DNA of 64,000 nucleotides from Euwallacea fornicatus (lineage: Eukaryota > Arthropoda > Insecta > Coleoptera > Curculionidae), in NCBI RefSeq assembly GCF_040115645.1, contig NC_089547.1, positions 806,001 through 870,000 on the forward strand. The letters run 5' to 3'. This document shows positions 21,301 through 36,300 of the stretch, in pieces. Position 1 is the stretch's first letter, and the number at the start of each line of letters is the position of its first letter. The notes below the pieces were generated by a model. The model saw only the letters and a list, made by a program, of their open reading frames with translations. It was not told the origin of the DNA and did no database searches. Made by a program: the position numbers and the translations under genes.

Positions 21301-24300
21301 TCGAAAAATCATATGCAAATCATAAAAAAACTGAGGCATCAACTGTATCTTAAAACATTTTCTTATTCATGGTTTAAGTGTTCAAAGTGCTGCGTTTTTA
21401 AGCAGTAATGAAGTCTGTTTTCAAACTCCATTTCACCAGTGACGAAAACTTCTTGAATTTCTCTGCACGAAACTGTAATCCATCTCATCAATCCTTCCAA
21501 ACCTCGAGATTAAGTTTTGTAAACAACAGATGATTATTTCGGCTTTTATTTGTTTATTTGTATGCAGATGCATTTTTTTAATATTCTACGAGCAGAAAGA
21601 ACACTGAGAATAAGACTGTTCGATTAAAAAAGAACGATGGAATTCTTAAGTTTTTTGTTAAATTATCTTTTATTATTGTAAATTTTATTTCGCAAGATAG
21701 TGTTCTTCATCATTTTTAACAAGGTGAACCTTCACCACACTATTTTCTTCCTGTTAAACATTGGCTACATGATAGGTATCCTGGCAAACGGATTTGTCGA
21801 AAAGGACCAATCGACTGGCCACCGCAATCACCCGATTTAAAATCTCTCGATTTTTTTCTTAGGGGTAGCTTAAATATATTGTGTATAAAACTCAGCATCA
21901 AGATTTGGAAGAATTGAAAGGAAGAAATGCAGTTACGTGCAGGGAAATTCAAGTAGAAATTTTTTTGAATGCTAGAGTGGAGTTTGAAAACAGGCTTCAT
22001 TCCCGTTTAGAAAATAATGGAGAGCATTTTGACCACTAAGAACATTAATAAACAATTTTCCTACAATACAGTTGATATCTAAGCTAGTTTATGATTTAAA
22101 CATAGTTTTTCGAAACCTTTTCAAACTTAACCCCTCTTCCCATCTAAGATTTTAGTGGTCGTTTTCACCTCGGCTAAAGGGTGCTCATGTAATTTAATAA
22201 AAAACCGACTCAAAGAATGCCCCCTTTGAAAATCAAATCTACGCGTTTTTGCTTATTTACATAGTTTCTATAAATACCGAAGCATCAAGGGCAGTTTCTA
22301 TGGTGGTGTTGATTTCCGATTTTCCGCCACCCCCCGAAAGGGCGGCTATTGGATCTGAAACACGCATAGCGTTAAGCTGCTGGGCAACATTGTATCGTAC
22401 CGGTAAATTATACGAGACCTTTTCCGACATGTTATTGGGATGTGGGTCTCCGTGTAAGTACATCGATATTGAATAAAAAGGCTCTTTAAATGGGAAGGAA
22501 ATTGAGATTTTTTTTTTTTATCAACAATTCCGACGTTGTAGATACTTGCCCCCTGATAATCCTTCCAGTCTAGCAACAACTTTTATTTTTCATCGAGTGA
22601 AAGTCGATTAAGGCCTAATTTATAGGAAGCGAAATTGGAGCGCGCCCTCTGTAAAATTATACGATTATTGCGAGCTTTCTACGTGAAAAATGGCGTCGGG
22701 TGTTGTAAAATATGGCAAATTTATTTCGTTCGTTTTAATCCGTCGGGAATGAGAAAAATACCCCGGCGCGTATGAAAAATGAGTTTTGACCACAATTGTC
22801 GTCCTGAAGTCCAGATTTCAGAAGGTTACAACAACAATAAAATGTCCATCCATATGGAGAATATTAAAATTTTTATTGCTTCCTTAACGGCTCCTCAGTT
22901 CCATGTTTGGACGAATGAATTAGTTGAGTTGATAATTGCAAACTAATCGCGGACCCACACAGTGACGGTCCCTACGTCGTGACACTCGTTTATATTTTTA
23001 AAAAATGGTATCGGATCAACAATCATGGTGCATGTTAAAATTAGGATAACCGAAGTTCCATCGCGAGGGCAGGTGCGGTCTCTATAACTTACTTTAAAGA
23101 GGTCAGTAACTACTTTATTTCATCCTCGGCAGGACAACTCCCAACAACGTCGGCTACTCTCCGTGGTAAGGGGGCGGCTGAGGCGGGTGGCAGCATCCCT
23201 CCAGGCAGCCGTTCGCTTCCGCAGGTTCTCCAGAAGGGGCACAACCGCCCCCGACTGGTTCGTCGATAGGAGCCACCAAGAGGAGGGGCCGGATGCCACC
23301 GAAGAGGCGTCGGGCAACGGCTGCTGGGGTCTCCGAGTAGTGTTCGATCCGGCCCTGCCCATTTATTATAAAGTAAGTGCGATTTTATGGTCTTGGTAAG
23401 CTCGATCGAATTTACGGTCTTTATCATCGGGGCCGTTTTCTCCCGCTTTAGGCTGTAACCGAAGGGTTTTCCGCAGTAATGTAAAGTGAAACGACCTCGA
23501 ATAATGGCCCCTTTTTTAACAATTAATTTTCGGCACGAGGTTAAGATATAAACCGAGTGAAAATCAGTTTTAAATCGATTTCAGCTTGAATATAAATTTT
23601 TCAAACTTCGAATAATGGGAAAATGCAATGTTAACACCTGACAACTCAGTGCTTTACCGATATGTAAACTTTGTTGCCATGTCTCTTCGTCAGTCGTCGT
23701 AAGCTTTGTTTTCCTAAAATTACTGAAATTTCCAGCACATTTCCTAATATGGCAACGTCGGCTTACATAGAAAGTGGTGCGACTTAATCCATGTGTACTC
23801 TCTTATTTGCTACTATTAACTTTTAAATCAGGGAATATCTGCTCGACGATGAAATATGGCAGTGCTGTTTCAGAAGGATGTCTGTGATAATTAATGTTTT
23901 GTATTCAAATGGGGTCGCATGACCACTTAAAAATAATAATATTAATCATAGAAATAGATCGTGGATAACTCGACTGCCTTACCGCTGGCGCACCCACTGA
24001 AAGCAGCTCAACCACCTGTATTTACTTATTTGTATTATCAGATAATGAAAGAGAGCTAAAGTAAAGGATAAAACAGTCAATTCACCTGGGTTTCCATCAA
24101 CGATACTATCGGCGTTGCTTTGGTCTGATTAGATCAAAGTGCCGCGACCGAGTGGCCTTTCTATGATAAATATACGTTCGGTGCTACAACCAAAAATAAA
24201 AGAAACATAGGAAATTGGTCAACGTCGCCTTACATTTGAGGAAATGCAATTATTTGTTGTCGCTTCGTTTCATCTCCCGACACCATATTTTTATCAGTTT

Positions 24301-27300
24301 GCAATGTTATCAAATCTGCCCTAGAAAAATCTGAATCGATAATCATAGTGCTTTGAAATTGTCGCGCAATTTTAGGGCAATACCCATTAATGAAATTTAG
24401 GAGGAAAAAAATACGAGTGCACGCAGTTAACGAGCATTTTTCTGATTTTTCTGTGCGCATTCTTGTCATATTGGTCTAAAATTATTTAAAATTTGCGACG
24501 CATGGAAAATTTCAAGAACCAAATGCTACGTATTATTGACATTTTTTTGACATTGACGGAAATTTAATGGCGACCAAAGTTGCTGTCAGAACTTTGACGT
24601 AATGTGACAGCTGCATCTTGATTTTTTTATTTCTACCGTCACTCTAATGTGTCGTTTTGCCACATGTGTTTTCTTGTAAATTCACGAGAAAGTCGTGTCA
24701 GTAGGATACAGTAATGTCACCGTGTAAGAAAATACAAGACTAGTTTCTGCCGATCTGACCAATCGAAAGGCGTTGCTCTGTTAACACCCACTCAGATACT
24801 CACAGAAGTTTATTTCAATGAAATTTTACTATTTAAATTTGGAACACATCATCTGTCTGTCAGTCTATCAGTCCCCAAATAATTTTTCCCCATTGGAGTT
24901 AAAACGGTTAATGCTCGATGCTCCCTCGTTTTTCGCGAAATTAGGTTTAATCTCTGTAAACGTGCTCATGTTGTGCATGCGAATATACGGGCGAAGGAGG
25001 AAGGGGGAGAAGATTATAAATGGGAGGTCCTGACGTGACACGTTGAGTAATGCTCCCTATACAGTTCCCCATAGATAAATAGCCCTATGAATAGCCAAAT
25101 GCGGTGTTTGCCCTCTCTGGAGCGTTAGCAGGCAGAGCAAAAGCCTGGCTGTAATTTTCATATATTAAGCAAAACCCTTGTCTATTCAATTTAAATAAGC
25201 CAGCAGTAGTCAGGAGCAGGGAAAAGATGCGTTAATGTGGACTTTAAACTTTACTTTGAAATGGCCAATGTATGAGTCATTTATGACATTTGTCAATTGT
25301 CACTAAGTACTTCATATTATCGAAAAGGGGAGTTTTGGGAACTACGACTCACTTATGACATTTGTCAATTATACTTGATAATGGCTTCTTATCGAAAAAA
25401 GAGACAGTGTTGGCACTGATGTCACTAGTTTATGGCTAGCAAACGATAAGTGATGCCTACATGATCAGCGACTTTATTGTAAGGGGAGCGAATGGAGTAG
25501 CTTTCCTCAATGAAGCCAATGTCTACATGTTCCTGACTGATGTGTCTCTGGACATGTGCGACCTTTAAAAAGGTGGCAAAAGCTTCAATCTCTTCTTCAT
25601 CCACAATAAACTCTCTACGTATTATATTTTGAATTCAATCCATTCAACGTCGTTCGACCCCAACAATCGCGTCTGTATGTTCGTATCTTTTCCTGGATTA
25701 TTACCGTCATTGCATTAAGACGGAGTCTGTCTACATTCCATCTAAAGGTCTGCGACCTTTTATGGATTTTATTTGTGAATTTGATCAAATTGATGATACC
25801 TGAAGGCAAATCCTAAGGTGGTTTATTGGCCACTTTCCTATCCAATGAACGATGTTGTTGTTGATTCATGTTTATTGCGATTTCCACATCCACATCTACG
25901 GGAGTGCTTACTTGATTCGAACTAATACTACAATATTTGATGATGATGATGATGATGATGGCTCGAAATAATTTTGGAAAACGTTGAATCTACAGGCAAC
26001 CGAAAGGTAAAGATACTTCAAGTCAAACGGTGAAGATTGGAGAAAACATGCCTCATCTGAAATTTGACGTTTTCGCATAAACACAGGGTGTTGAAACTTA
26101 AAATTTGTATTGATTTTTTGCCATTATTGTGAATTAATCTAGGTTAGACAGGTGAACATTTGTAAAAGTATATTTCCTTAGGTGAGGAATAAAATACGTG
26201 TCGCAATTTCCGTGTTGCTAACAGAGGACGCCACTTACGGCCAACTTTACAGAATTTACAGTTAATAATTTTTCACGCTGTATATCTGAAATGAAATTTA
26301 ATTCAAAGTCTGAAGGAACAATCGTTTTTCCATTAATTATGTATTCTTGTTTCATTTCAATATCTCGATTCGTTTTCAACAAAAATCTATTCGACGAAGG
26401 TTTAAATCTGATAACATGCGAAATTAAAAGTGAAACAAACCAACAAACAAGTATATTTGATTCTCTAAAACATGTAATTCATCACCTAAGAAAGCAACTT
26501 TACTAATTTTCCATTGTTTAACATAGTTATTTTCACGATAATTACAAAAAAATGAATTAAAAATTTAACTTTCAACATCCTGTATATAGGTTTTTTATTA
26601 TTCTACGCATAAATATAATATTAGTTTGCTATATAAATTACATTCGAAAAATGCTTGATTAAATCAACACAGGGTGTTGAAATTTCATATTTTTTTCAAT
26701 TTATTTTTCATAACTCCTAAAGTTTTCAAGATATTTAACTCAAATTTGGAGTATATGTTAAAAGTATAATTAGACGGGATGTCCTTCGCATTATTACCTT
26801 GTGATGAGGAACTGGCTAAACGCACACAGATAAGTAGAATATCCATAAAGACGGGTAGAAAATTAAGGACTAATTGCTTGGCTTTCTTGACCGCCCGATC
26901 TAACACTTCCAGATTTTTACGTTTGGCATGGAGGAAAATGTGTACTTCACCTATGTAAACTCTCAAGAAGAACTTGTAAGGTGAATAAGAAATTGTGCGG
27001 TTAGAATAACTGCTTAGAATTTGAGAGATGTTCGACGGCCCTTACGGCGACGTTCTAATTTATGTGTGGAACGTAACGACGAGCATTTCGTACAATTTCT
27101 TTAATAATTATTATTTTTTATATTGATTTAAATTACTTCGTTATCGAATAAATTATCGCTGTTCAATTTATTCTGCATTTGAAATCACTGTTGTCCTCTT
27201 GTCTACTATTATTTTTTATTTCGCTTTGCTAGAAATCCACTTTACTCTTAAATCGTCAATAAATAAATTTTTATTCACGTTTACAACGGAGTAGTGTGTC

Positions 27301-30300
27301 AGAAAATTTCCTGTCAGTAGAATATCAGAAACCAACCCAACAAACCAGACTTCGCCATTTTGCAAATCACTGAAAAACGACAACAGACACTAAAACACTA
27401 AAGTGGTCAAAACACATAAACGTTTCTAAAATGAACGGGGAATATAAATTTATAAAATTTAATGCTATGCGATGCACCACAAAAAAGTTTTAAGCGCTAA
27501 AATGGGTCATAAACCTAAAAAATATCACATTGTGTAGATTTGCACCATTACCAAGTATTATCTAATCATATAGACTCTAAAGAGTAATTTATCCTCAGAA
27601 CTTGAGCCAAATATCTAAAAAGTTTTAGGAGCTATAAAAGCTAAATTGGAAAAAATATAAAACTTCAACCCCCAGTATTTCTTTAACAAAGCATTTCTCG
27701 AGTACAGTTTATGTAGCAAACTAAAACTATTTTCATACGTGGAACACGTGGTTAAAATCCTGCTACAAAAAATACGGACACTCTGTATGCACGAAATTAT
27801 CAACTTTCGGATAAGGCAAGTGTTGTCCAACCGTGACCGTTGGACACGTAGTATATCCAGCTGTCCGTTCTCTCATTCTGAATGAATCACCCTGTATATA
27901 TGCTCCGCTTGAAGTTTCGATAAAAATATATGAGGAGGAGATAGCCCAAGAGGGCGCGAAATTATCGGAGCTAAGGGCGTTATTTGTTAAGCCTCATATA
28001 GACTTGTTTGCCCCCTTGTAACAAAATATTGTTCCACGCTTCGAGCGTTGCAATGTGGACCACTCTACAAGTGAAACATTACCGCAAACATGTTTCGGGA
28101 CGCGGAGCCCCGCGCTCGCTGGGAATCCATCCAGGATTTCCACGGTAGTGGTCTTCACTACTTGAACGCTCATGAAACTTCATGGAAATGTTGCCATCTC
28201 CACTTAATTATTTACTTTTTTGATATGTAATGTATTAATGAATTATTTAATCTGGTGCCGATATAGCAATTCGGGCTTATCTAACTTATTATTCGCCTCC
28301 CTGTTTGTCTTTAATCGAATTTGATAGGCAGTTAATAAGCCTCATAATAAATACGGCACATTGATAGCGGATTAGCCTTATTCCTGCCCAAGTAACTATG
28401 ATGATGAGTGGCACTTTCACTTTTAAAGCTCACTTAAGGAAATTTTATCGAGCCGGCTTGATCGTGTCCATTCTTCATGTGAAAGAGGTGGGTGGGCCCC
28501 CTTAAAGGTGGCCCTTCGTGCAACCACCACTTATAACCAACCGATATTTTAGTGGCTCATTGTGGTGTCCCTGGCGGTGCTCTACAACGTGGTCTTCGTC
28601 CTTGGCAGGGCCGTCTTCTGGGAGCTCAACAACAACGTTCCCACTTTGTGGTGGTCGCTGGACTACCTGTGTGACGCAATCTACATGCTGGACACCCTGG
28701 TGCACGCACACGAAGGTGAGTGAACATAAAAACATGGACATTAGAGCGAATTAATCAAGCCTCAATTCAATTAAGTCATTCGGATAGCGTGCCGGGGGTT
28801 GTTTGTCCGGGCAAATATCACTTAACCGGGGCAAATAGAGGCTAATTAGGGCCCATTCGGTTTTTCCCAGACGCCGCTCGTAACTCTTATTGGGTTTGAC
28901 ACTTACGGCAAGGCTTTTGTTTCCTCCCGGTTATCCTTCCAATCGATACAGGGACGGATTTAATTGTAACTTTGAAATAATTGACGATAATGGAAAGTTG
29001 ATCCAATTTGCACAGAATTTCATTAGTTTATTTTTAGTATGAATAAGAAGATAGATCCAGAACTAACCGACATCACACTTAATGAAAAACGTTTTTGGAA
29101 AATATTACATTATTTCTCAACATGTTTTCCCAGCGTGGTTCTATAACTTTTACACCCTGTTTACACTAAGAAGCGTCGAATGTTTCAAAATTGGCATCGA
29201 ACTCTTTATTATTCGCAAATCGCTTTTCACCGAGTCATTTTCTCAAGTTTGGAAATACAAAATAATCCGAGGGGACTAAATCTGGCGAATAGGATGGACG
29301 AGGAAAAAGTTCGAAACCAAGTTGATTGATTTTGACCATCGTGATGACGGAAGTGTGGATGGGTCCGTTAGCTTGATGCAACAAGACTGTTCTTCGTCAA
29401 ATGCGGTCGCTGTTTCCACATTTCTCAACGCTGCAATAAATTTGTTTAATATTGTCCGTTTATTGTCTTTTTTTAGGGAGATAAATAATAAAAATTATCC
29501 CATGTAATAAAAAAAAACGAACGCTATCGCCTTTCCTGCAGTTTTCGAGTATAATTTTGTAGATTTTTACTACAATTTCTGGAATGGTCAGATCTGGAAT
29601 GTCGATAGGTTCGCGCGGAGTTCGAGTTGGCAGCTCGCACGACCACGTTTCAACTCTGCCACCCCATATTTTACTCTTGTTAATGAGGGGCCAGATGCTC
29701 CCAGAGAAGAATCTAACTCCGATTTGCTGTTGGATGAACTAAAACCTTTTAAATAAAAGTACTGAAACGTATTGATGACCAATTTTTTCCACGTTCACAA
29801 AATGGTTCCAAAACAAACACAAATCGACGGAGCACCCTGAAAGTTTACAGACAAGCTTTTTTAAGTTTAGGCCTTTATGAAATAGGAAAGTGTTTAATAA
29901 AAAATATCGTCATCTGTATGTTAGGTCGGGTATTTCTGGGACTATTTTCGTAGCAAGTCTGAGCCGGCACCATCATAAGCAGCAAGAGATGGAAAAGTTG
30001 CGCGGCCGAAAATCAATTTTGAGCAGAATTAAATTTCATCTAAACTAGCAAAAATCATTTATAGGGAACACTTACACTCACATAGAGAGTGAGCTTCTTT
30101 CCGTTAGATCTGATTAGATTTATCGTTAAAGGACCTGAAACGGTCCTGGTCCGCGACCTGCAAGATCCATTGTGTCTTAATATTTATGATAGCCCATCTA
30201 GCAAAAGGTTTTACAGGCGAGGTCAGTAATTTCGTCGAGAAAAGTAACATCCCTTGCTTTCGAGTAAAGTACATGCAATACATTTTCTGTGACTTACTAA

Positions 30301-33300
30301 ATTTGATAACATCAAGAAAATAAGAAAATTATTAGTATATTTATTTTATTTTTTATTTGTTTTTATGGCTGTCTTGATAAATAATATTGTTTGTAACTAT
30401 AACATAAACTTGTCTGAAATTGTTAATAAATGTTATTTTTTTATGAAATTAGATGCGTCCCCGTTTTAAACAAATATGAATTCAGTGGCGTGCCTATTTT
30501 CCCCAGAAAACGTCCCAATTCGTTTTTCCGCTTTTTGATATAGAAAAGAAGTTACAGGAACCCTTGGTTGAGTGAGTTAGAAAATAATTTTTACAGCCTA
30601 AATAGAGCTTTTGTCTCCCTCTTTTGAGCCTTGGTTCTTTGAAATCAAATTATAAATGCAAAAATTCCAAGGGTGTTTCTTTCTTAAATGGATCGTACTG
30701 AACATAAAATATGCGATTTTTATTTTGCCCAGTCAGCAACATTTTAAACCACTGTATCTCAATGCAAGTTTGTTTCTAACCCGTTTTTTGTATGACTGAC
30801 TGTGACGAATAATGTCTGTAATATTTAGATAAATTATACATTCAATGGAGTAATCTATAGATTAGTTCTTGGGAGAAACAGCTAAACGTATCGTAAAAAA
30901 ACGCAATACAAACTGAGTTAAATAGTATGAAAGCAACAAAAAAAAACACCAGTTTATGACAAGAAAAGAATTTGTTTCCGATTTTGCGTTCACAGTTTTT
31001 GGTTAAAAAATAAGAATAATAACAAAAAATAAAAGAATAAATAAATAAATATAAACAAAAATTATTTGTGGGCACAAAATCGTAAAAAAATCAAAGTCCT
31101 ATCACGCATAAGTCTTATCATCGTTTACGTATTATTTAATTCAGTTCGGATCGCATATTTTACGATATTTATACCTGTTCCTCTCAAATAATGATGGACA
31201 AATTTGAAATCGCATCACACCACTGTATGTATAATAGTTTTGACAGACCTCGAATTTGAGATGTCACATGACCCCTGGTGTCTTAAAATTTTTAAAATGT
31301 TTGCTGTGATGCGCTGAAGAGTGAAGTTCTGGGGTTGATTTTTATATAAAAATTCACCCCCCTCAAAAGCTGTTTTGACATATTTTGGAAATTTTCCAAA
31401 AAGCTCTTGTTTTTGAAAGTTACGGAGGTCAAGTTTTCCACGGATGACTCTGTGTGTATGACCTTTTCGTAATGTGAGCAACTTCGCACACCTGCGCATT
31501 TAGGACGTCCCAATGATGTGCTCTGCCGAAGTGACCAAGGCATCCCGAATGCAGGGCTCCAGTTGGGATAAAAAAATGTGTTAATTAATGGTCCCCTTTC
31601 GGTTAATAACATTTTCCCCCAGCAAGAAATCTTGATATTCGTACCTTTTCCGGTGTAACGGCCATGTCGAAAGAAACAAAATCCAGCCGCCGTGTTGCCA
31701 CTATTTACCTCAATTTTTCATTGCACTGACAGCAGAAAGAAAAAAAAAATTTTCAAGGAAAAAAATTGCGCAGCTATGAGGAAAATAAATATTTAGCCAG
31801 CGTTCGCTCGGGCTAATTTTTTACCGAGCGCACCGAGGGGAAAGCCACCAGAAGTGATATTTTCCCGGAACAATTTTCTTAAAGTGTTGGCAAACACACC
31901 GCAACGTGCACGTAAAAAAAAGCCAATCCCCTGTTTGTTTTTTGCCTATCCCCTCTTATTTAACCTCGTAATTACATTGTTTTTATTGTGGTCGGTGCCG
32001 TAAGGCTACTTGGAGCAAGGCCTCTTGGTAACGGATCCCAAGAAGCTGCGCGCACACTATCTCCAATCCAAATCCTGGAAAACGGACCTGTTGGCGGTAC
32101 TTCCCACCGACCTAGCCTATTACTGGTGGCCGCCCTTGGACTGTATCGTCCAAGTGCCGTGTAGTGTGATAGTGCGCCTAAACAGACTGTTCAAACTACC
32201 CCGTCTCTGGGAGTGGTTCGAACGGACCGAAACGGACACCAACTACCCCAATGTGTTCAGGATTTGCAAAGTGGTACTCGCGATCCTGGTGCTCATCCAT
32301 TGGAATGCGTGCCTTTATTTCGCCATCAGTTACGCCATCGGTAAGGAGAACAAACGCCACTGGTGGCGTTTCCACGTACTCTTTTCTTTAATCAGGTTTC
32401 GGTACTGACAACTGGGTCTACAACCTGGACGGACCAAAGAACTCGACCTTGGCGCGCCAATATATTTACAGTTTTTACTGGTCGACACTGACTCTCACCA
32501 CCATCGGGGAAACCCCGGTGCCGGAGAACGATGCCGAGTACCTCTTCGTTGTGGCCGATTTCTTGGCCGGAGTTTTAATTTTCGCTACGATCGTCGGTAA
32601 GTAGACAATTTCTCGTTACGTGCGGCCTGAAGGTAAATTAATCTGAGGCGCTAGGGATCGATCTCGGTTTAAGCCCCCGGGATTTAGCGTGTCACGTGCT
32701 ATTGACGTTTTAACGTTCGGTTTAACCACTCGTCCGTAATGAAAGGTGTTTTAAACCACCACTCGGAGACAGTGACGGCTCGTCGACGAAATTAATTGTG
32801 ACGACCTCTCATAAACATATGGAAAATTACGAATAAAAATGCTGTGCACGTTTTACATAGCTTTAAGTTTATAAATAAAATTCAAGGTGCTTAATACACC
32901 CATATTTTGTAATTTGCATTAACATACGTCCCTGATAAACCCTACGTAACTGCAGCATTAAGCACTTGACAGCAATAGAGCACTGACCTCCCTTTGTTTT
33001 AAAAAAAACACTGAGAGTTTTCGAACGATGTTAAAGGCTATTCAATTGCAGATAATAGTCGGCATTTCGGTCAACAGCCGTCTAGCCGCAACGGCTGCGA
33101 TTTTATTTTTCATGTTTATTTTTCGATTTAGTGACATTGTAATTGCAACTAGTGCAGAAAATAGCTTCCCTTTATTTAAATACACTATGCTGCTTGACAA
33201 GTGATGAGAAAAGCACAGCAGTTACCGTTATAGGGTATTCGATCGCTAAAGATGAAAACGATGCTTTCGGTTGAAGTGAAGTACCTTTTCAACAATATAC

Positions 33301-36300
33301 GGATAGCGTCAATCGCTCGCATTGAATTGAAATAGAAACATTTAAAATGCTTTAAGTTAAACCTCAAAACAATTTCGCACCTCATTTTTACTGCGCACCA
33401 CTTGGTGTTTCAAAAATTGGGGAGGACACTTGTCAACTGCTTAGGCCCCGTTTCAACCAAACGTTCTTTACTTTTTCTTTCGTTGAAAACACACAGAGAT
33501 TATTCGGAACACGAAAGTGTCTTCCTGTTATTAGAATGAGAAAAGTACACTTTGCGCACGCATGTCTAGCGATCTCATCAGCAGTTCGCGATCAGCTATT
33601 TTCCAGTTGCTTTAGTAGTGTCTTTAGTTGTGGTTTCTAAAGCTCATTTGAAAAACAGAGTTTCCAAGTTTTATCGAATAGAAACATTACTGAAAGAGGG
33701 TTCCTGCTTCTGGAGGATGTCCGAGCCTTATAATTTTGCCCAAACCACAATTCTTCTTGGATTTTAATCGAATCGAAAGACGCAATTTCATACTGTCGTT
33801 ATTTCTGTCACGGCACATATTCGTTAGGTTTTAATCTGTTCGGGCGTTTGTTGACGAAACTATTCCATTTAAACGATAACGATAGAAATTTATGAATGGT
33901 AATGTTCAACAAAAATGGCGCAATCGATTTATTTGTAAAAAAGTTTTTCAGAGTTGTAAAACAAAGACATCAAATTTGATGACACCCTGTATAAGACGAA
34001 TCGATGGATTAAATTTTTTATTAAAACTGAAAGAACCCGAAGATTTTGTTTTGTATGCATTCGCGTAATATGGTCCCTAAAGACATCCCCAGACGCAAAA
34101 CCTATGGTGGAAAGAACCACACCCTAAGTGACATATTAAAGTTAATAGAGTTAGGTAAAATACATATAGTTTGTAGTTTGAATCTTTGCATGTGCGTCGT
34201 ACATCCGAATCGTATGCATCAAAGCGATGCAACATCAACATAAAATATGATCAGAGGCGGTCCGATTTTTTTTGGATTGAAACGAAAAAGTTGGTGTAAC
34301 AAAGGGAGGTAAAGAACGACGGGATGAAAAACTATTAATTTATAAACTAAACATCCGAAAACGTTTGATTTCGACAAGAGGCTGTCCTGCTCACAAGGAC
34401 CCTGCAGTGCGGAAATTCTCAAATCTAAATTTCCCTAGTCGACTAATTAGTGGATTTGGGAATATTCAGTAGTCCGTTTAGATCACCTGATTCAGCTCCA
34501 CGTGATGTCTTCCTCTGGGGTTAAAAAAAATTACAATATGAGTAAGATCGGGCACTAGATTTAACAGGATTGCGGCAAAAAATCTTTGGTGCCGGTCAAT
34601 CAATTACGCCGAACACTAAATAATGTTCGTAGGGAATTCTATGATCATCTCGGGTATTGTTCAGCATGAAGGGGTTGTTGATTTAAGCACTTTCTATAAA
34701 CCTCTTTTTTAGAAAATATAAATTTTTCTGTACCTTCGGTCTTTAATGTCAAAAATTTTAATTTATTATATAAAATAGAATGTACTCACGTAATTTGCAG
34801 CCTCCAAAATCAAGGAGAACTACATCTACCTTCAGATTAAGGTGTACCGCTTGTGAGTGAACCACGCTAGTTGATCGTTAACAATGGAGAGGGAAACCGT
34901 TGTCTGTCTCCCTCGCACTCCTCAATCGCCTATTTACCTCTTGCTTGCACTTACTAAACTCCATGTGCATAACAGCCAAAAAGGCAGTGTATCTTTAATA
35001 TGGAGCTTAGTCTTTTAATTTTATTTTTTACGAAATTCTTTAAAGATAAAAGAATTTTGAGATAATAACGAGCAATTTTGTCGTTTGTATTAATAGATTA
35101 TTAGTTTTGGTGTTGGATCATTTTCGGTTTAAGGCAACATTGGCTCTATGATTTCCAACATGAACGTTGCCAGAGTAGATTTCCAGAACAGGATGGATGG
35201 CGTGAAGCAGTACATGGCCTTCCGGAAGGTGGGCCGGGAATTGGAAGCGCGCGTTATACGGTGTGTTGAACCTTGTGTTTAATGCAAGAAAACTAAATAA
35301 TCTCTTGCAGATGGTTCGCTTACACGTGGCAGGAGAGTGGAGCTTTAGATGAGGAACGGGTCCTTTCGGCGCTTCCAGACAAGCTCAAAGCCGAGATTGC
35401 CATTCGCGTCCATCTAGAGACATTGCGTAAGGTGCGCATTTTCCAAGACTGCGAGCCTGGTCTCTTGGAGGCTCTGGTGCTGAAGCTGAGGCTGCAGGTT
35501 GTAATTGATCTTCAAATCCATTTTACAGCTACTTACAGCAGTTATTTGCAGGTGTTCTCTCCAGGCGACTACATATGTCGAAAAGGTGATGTGGGGAAAG
35601 AGATGTATATCGTGAAACGAGGGAGGCTGCAGGTAGTTGCAGATGATGGGTTCACTGTCTTGGCGACGCTGGGAGCAGGCAGTGTCTTCGGAGAGGTAAA
35701 GATCGTCCGTAGAACAGTACTCCCTAAAGAAGGGAGATAGAAAGGGGGTACCAAAAGGTTGCATGATATTAAGTGAAAAGTGATAGGCTTTGCTCTTTCG
35801 TTGGGGTTGCTCCTTCACCCACAAAGAAAGTAGACATTTTCGTTTCAATTTTTCTACCTGAGGGTAACGTTGTGCCAGTCAAAACGAGAAAGTTGCCCTA
35901 TGGAATTGGTAAAATCCTTTTCGAATCCGTGTCATGTTGTTTTTCCGATCCATGTGTCTTAAAAAAAAAACACTATAAAAATTTTGAAATGTCTCATAGT
36001 TTTTGGTAACATCTTTGCGTCACTGTTTTATAAAATAAAATATTAAATAAACGAACTAGTAAGTATTAGCTAAAGTCGATAATGTAAAAAGTGTTATCTG
36101 TCATTGACCGAAAATGTCTTCAGTAGGATCCCAAAATTCGTCTTTATATACACTCATAAGAATAAATCAAAAGTTACAGTTCCCATCTAGAATAGAATAG
36201 AATGATAATCAAATCAAGCTACACCTCGGAGCCTCTGATTCTCTCACTTCAACTATCCCCGCCTTCTCAATTAATCCTTATTGTGCTATATTCAAATTAT

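Noticed and set aside
22249..22476. 75-codon plus-strand frame with a proline run
   Set aside because: It sits in a channel intron, has no family resemblance and is overlapped by an equally long minus-strand frame.
23110..23427. Minus-strand frames of 80-105 codons
   Set aside because: They are shadows of the second channel exon, whose plus-strand reading joins its neighbours in phase.
35414..35848. 144-codon minus-strand open frame
   Set aside because: It lies opposite conserved CNG-channel exons and is a shadow of them; it has no motifs of its own.
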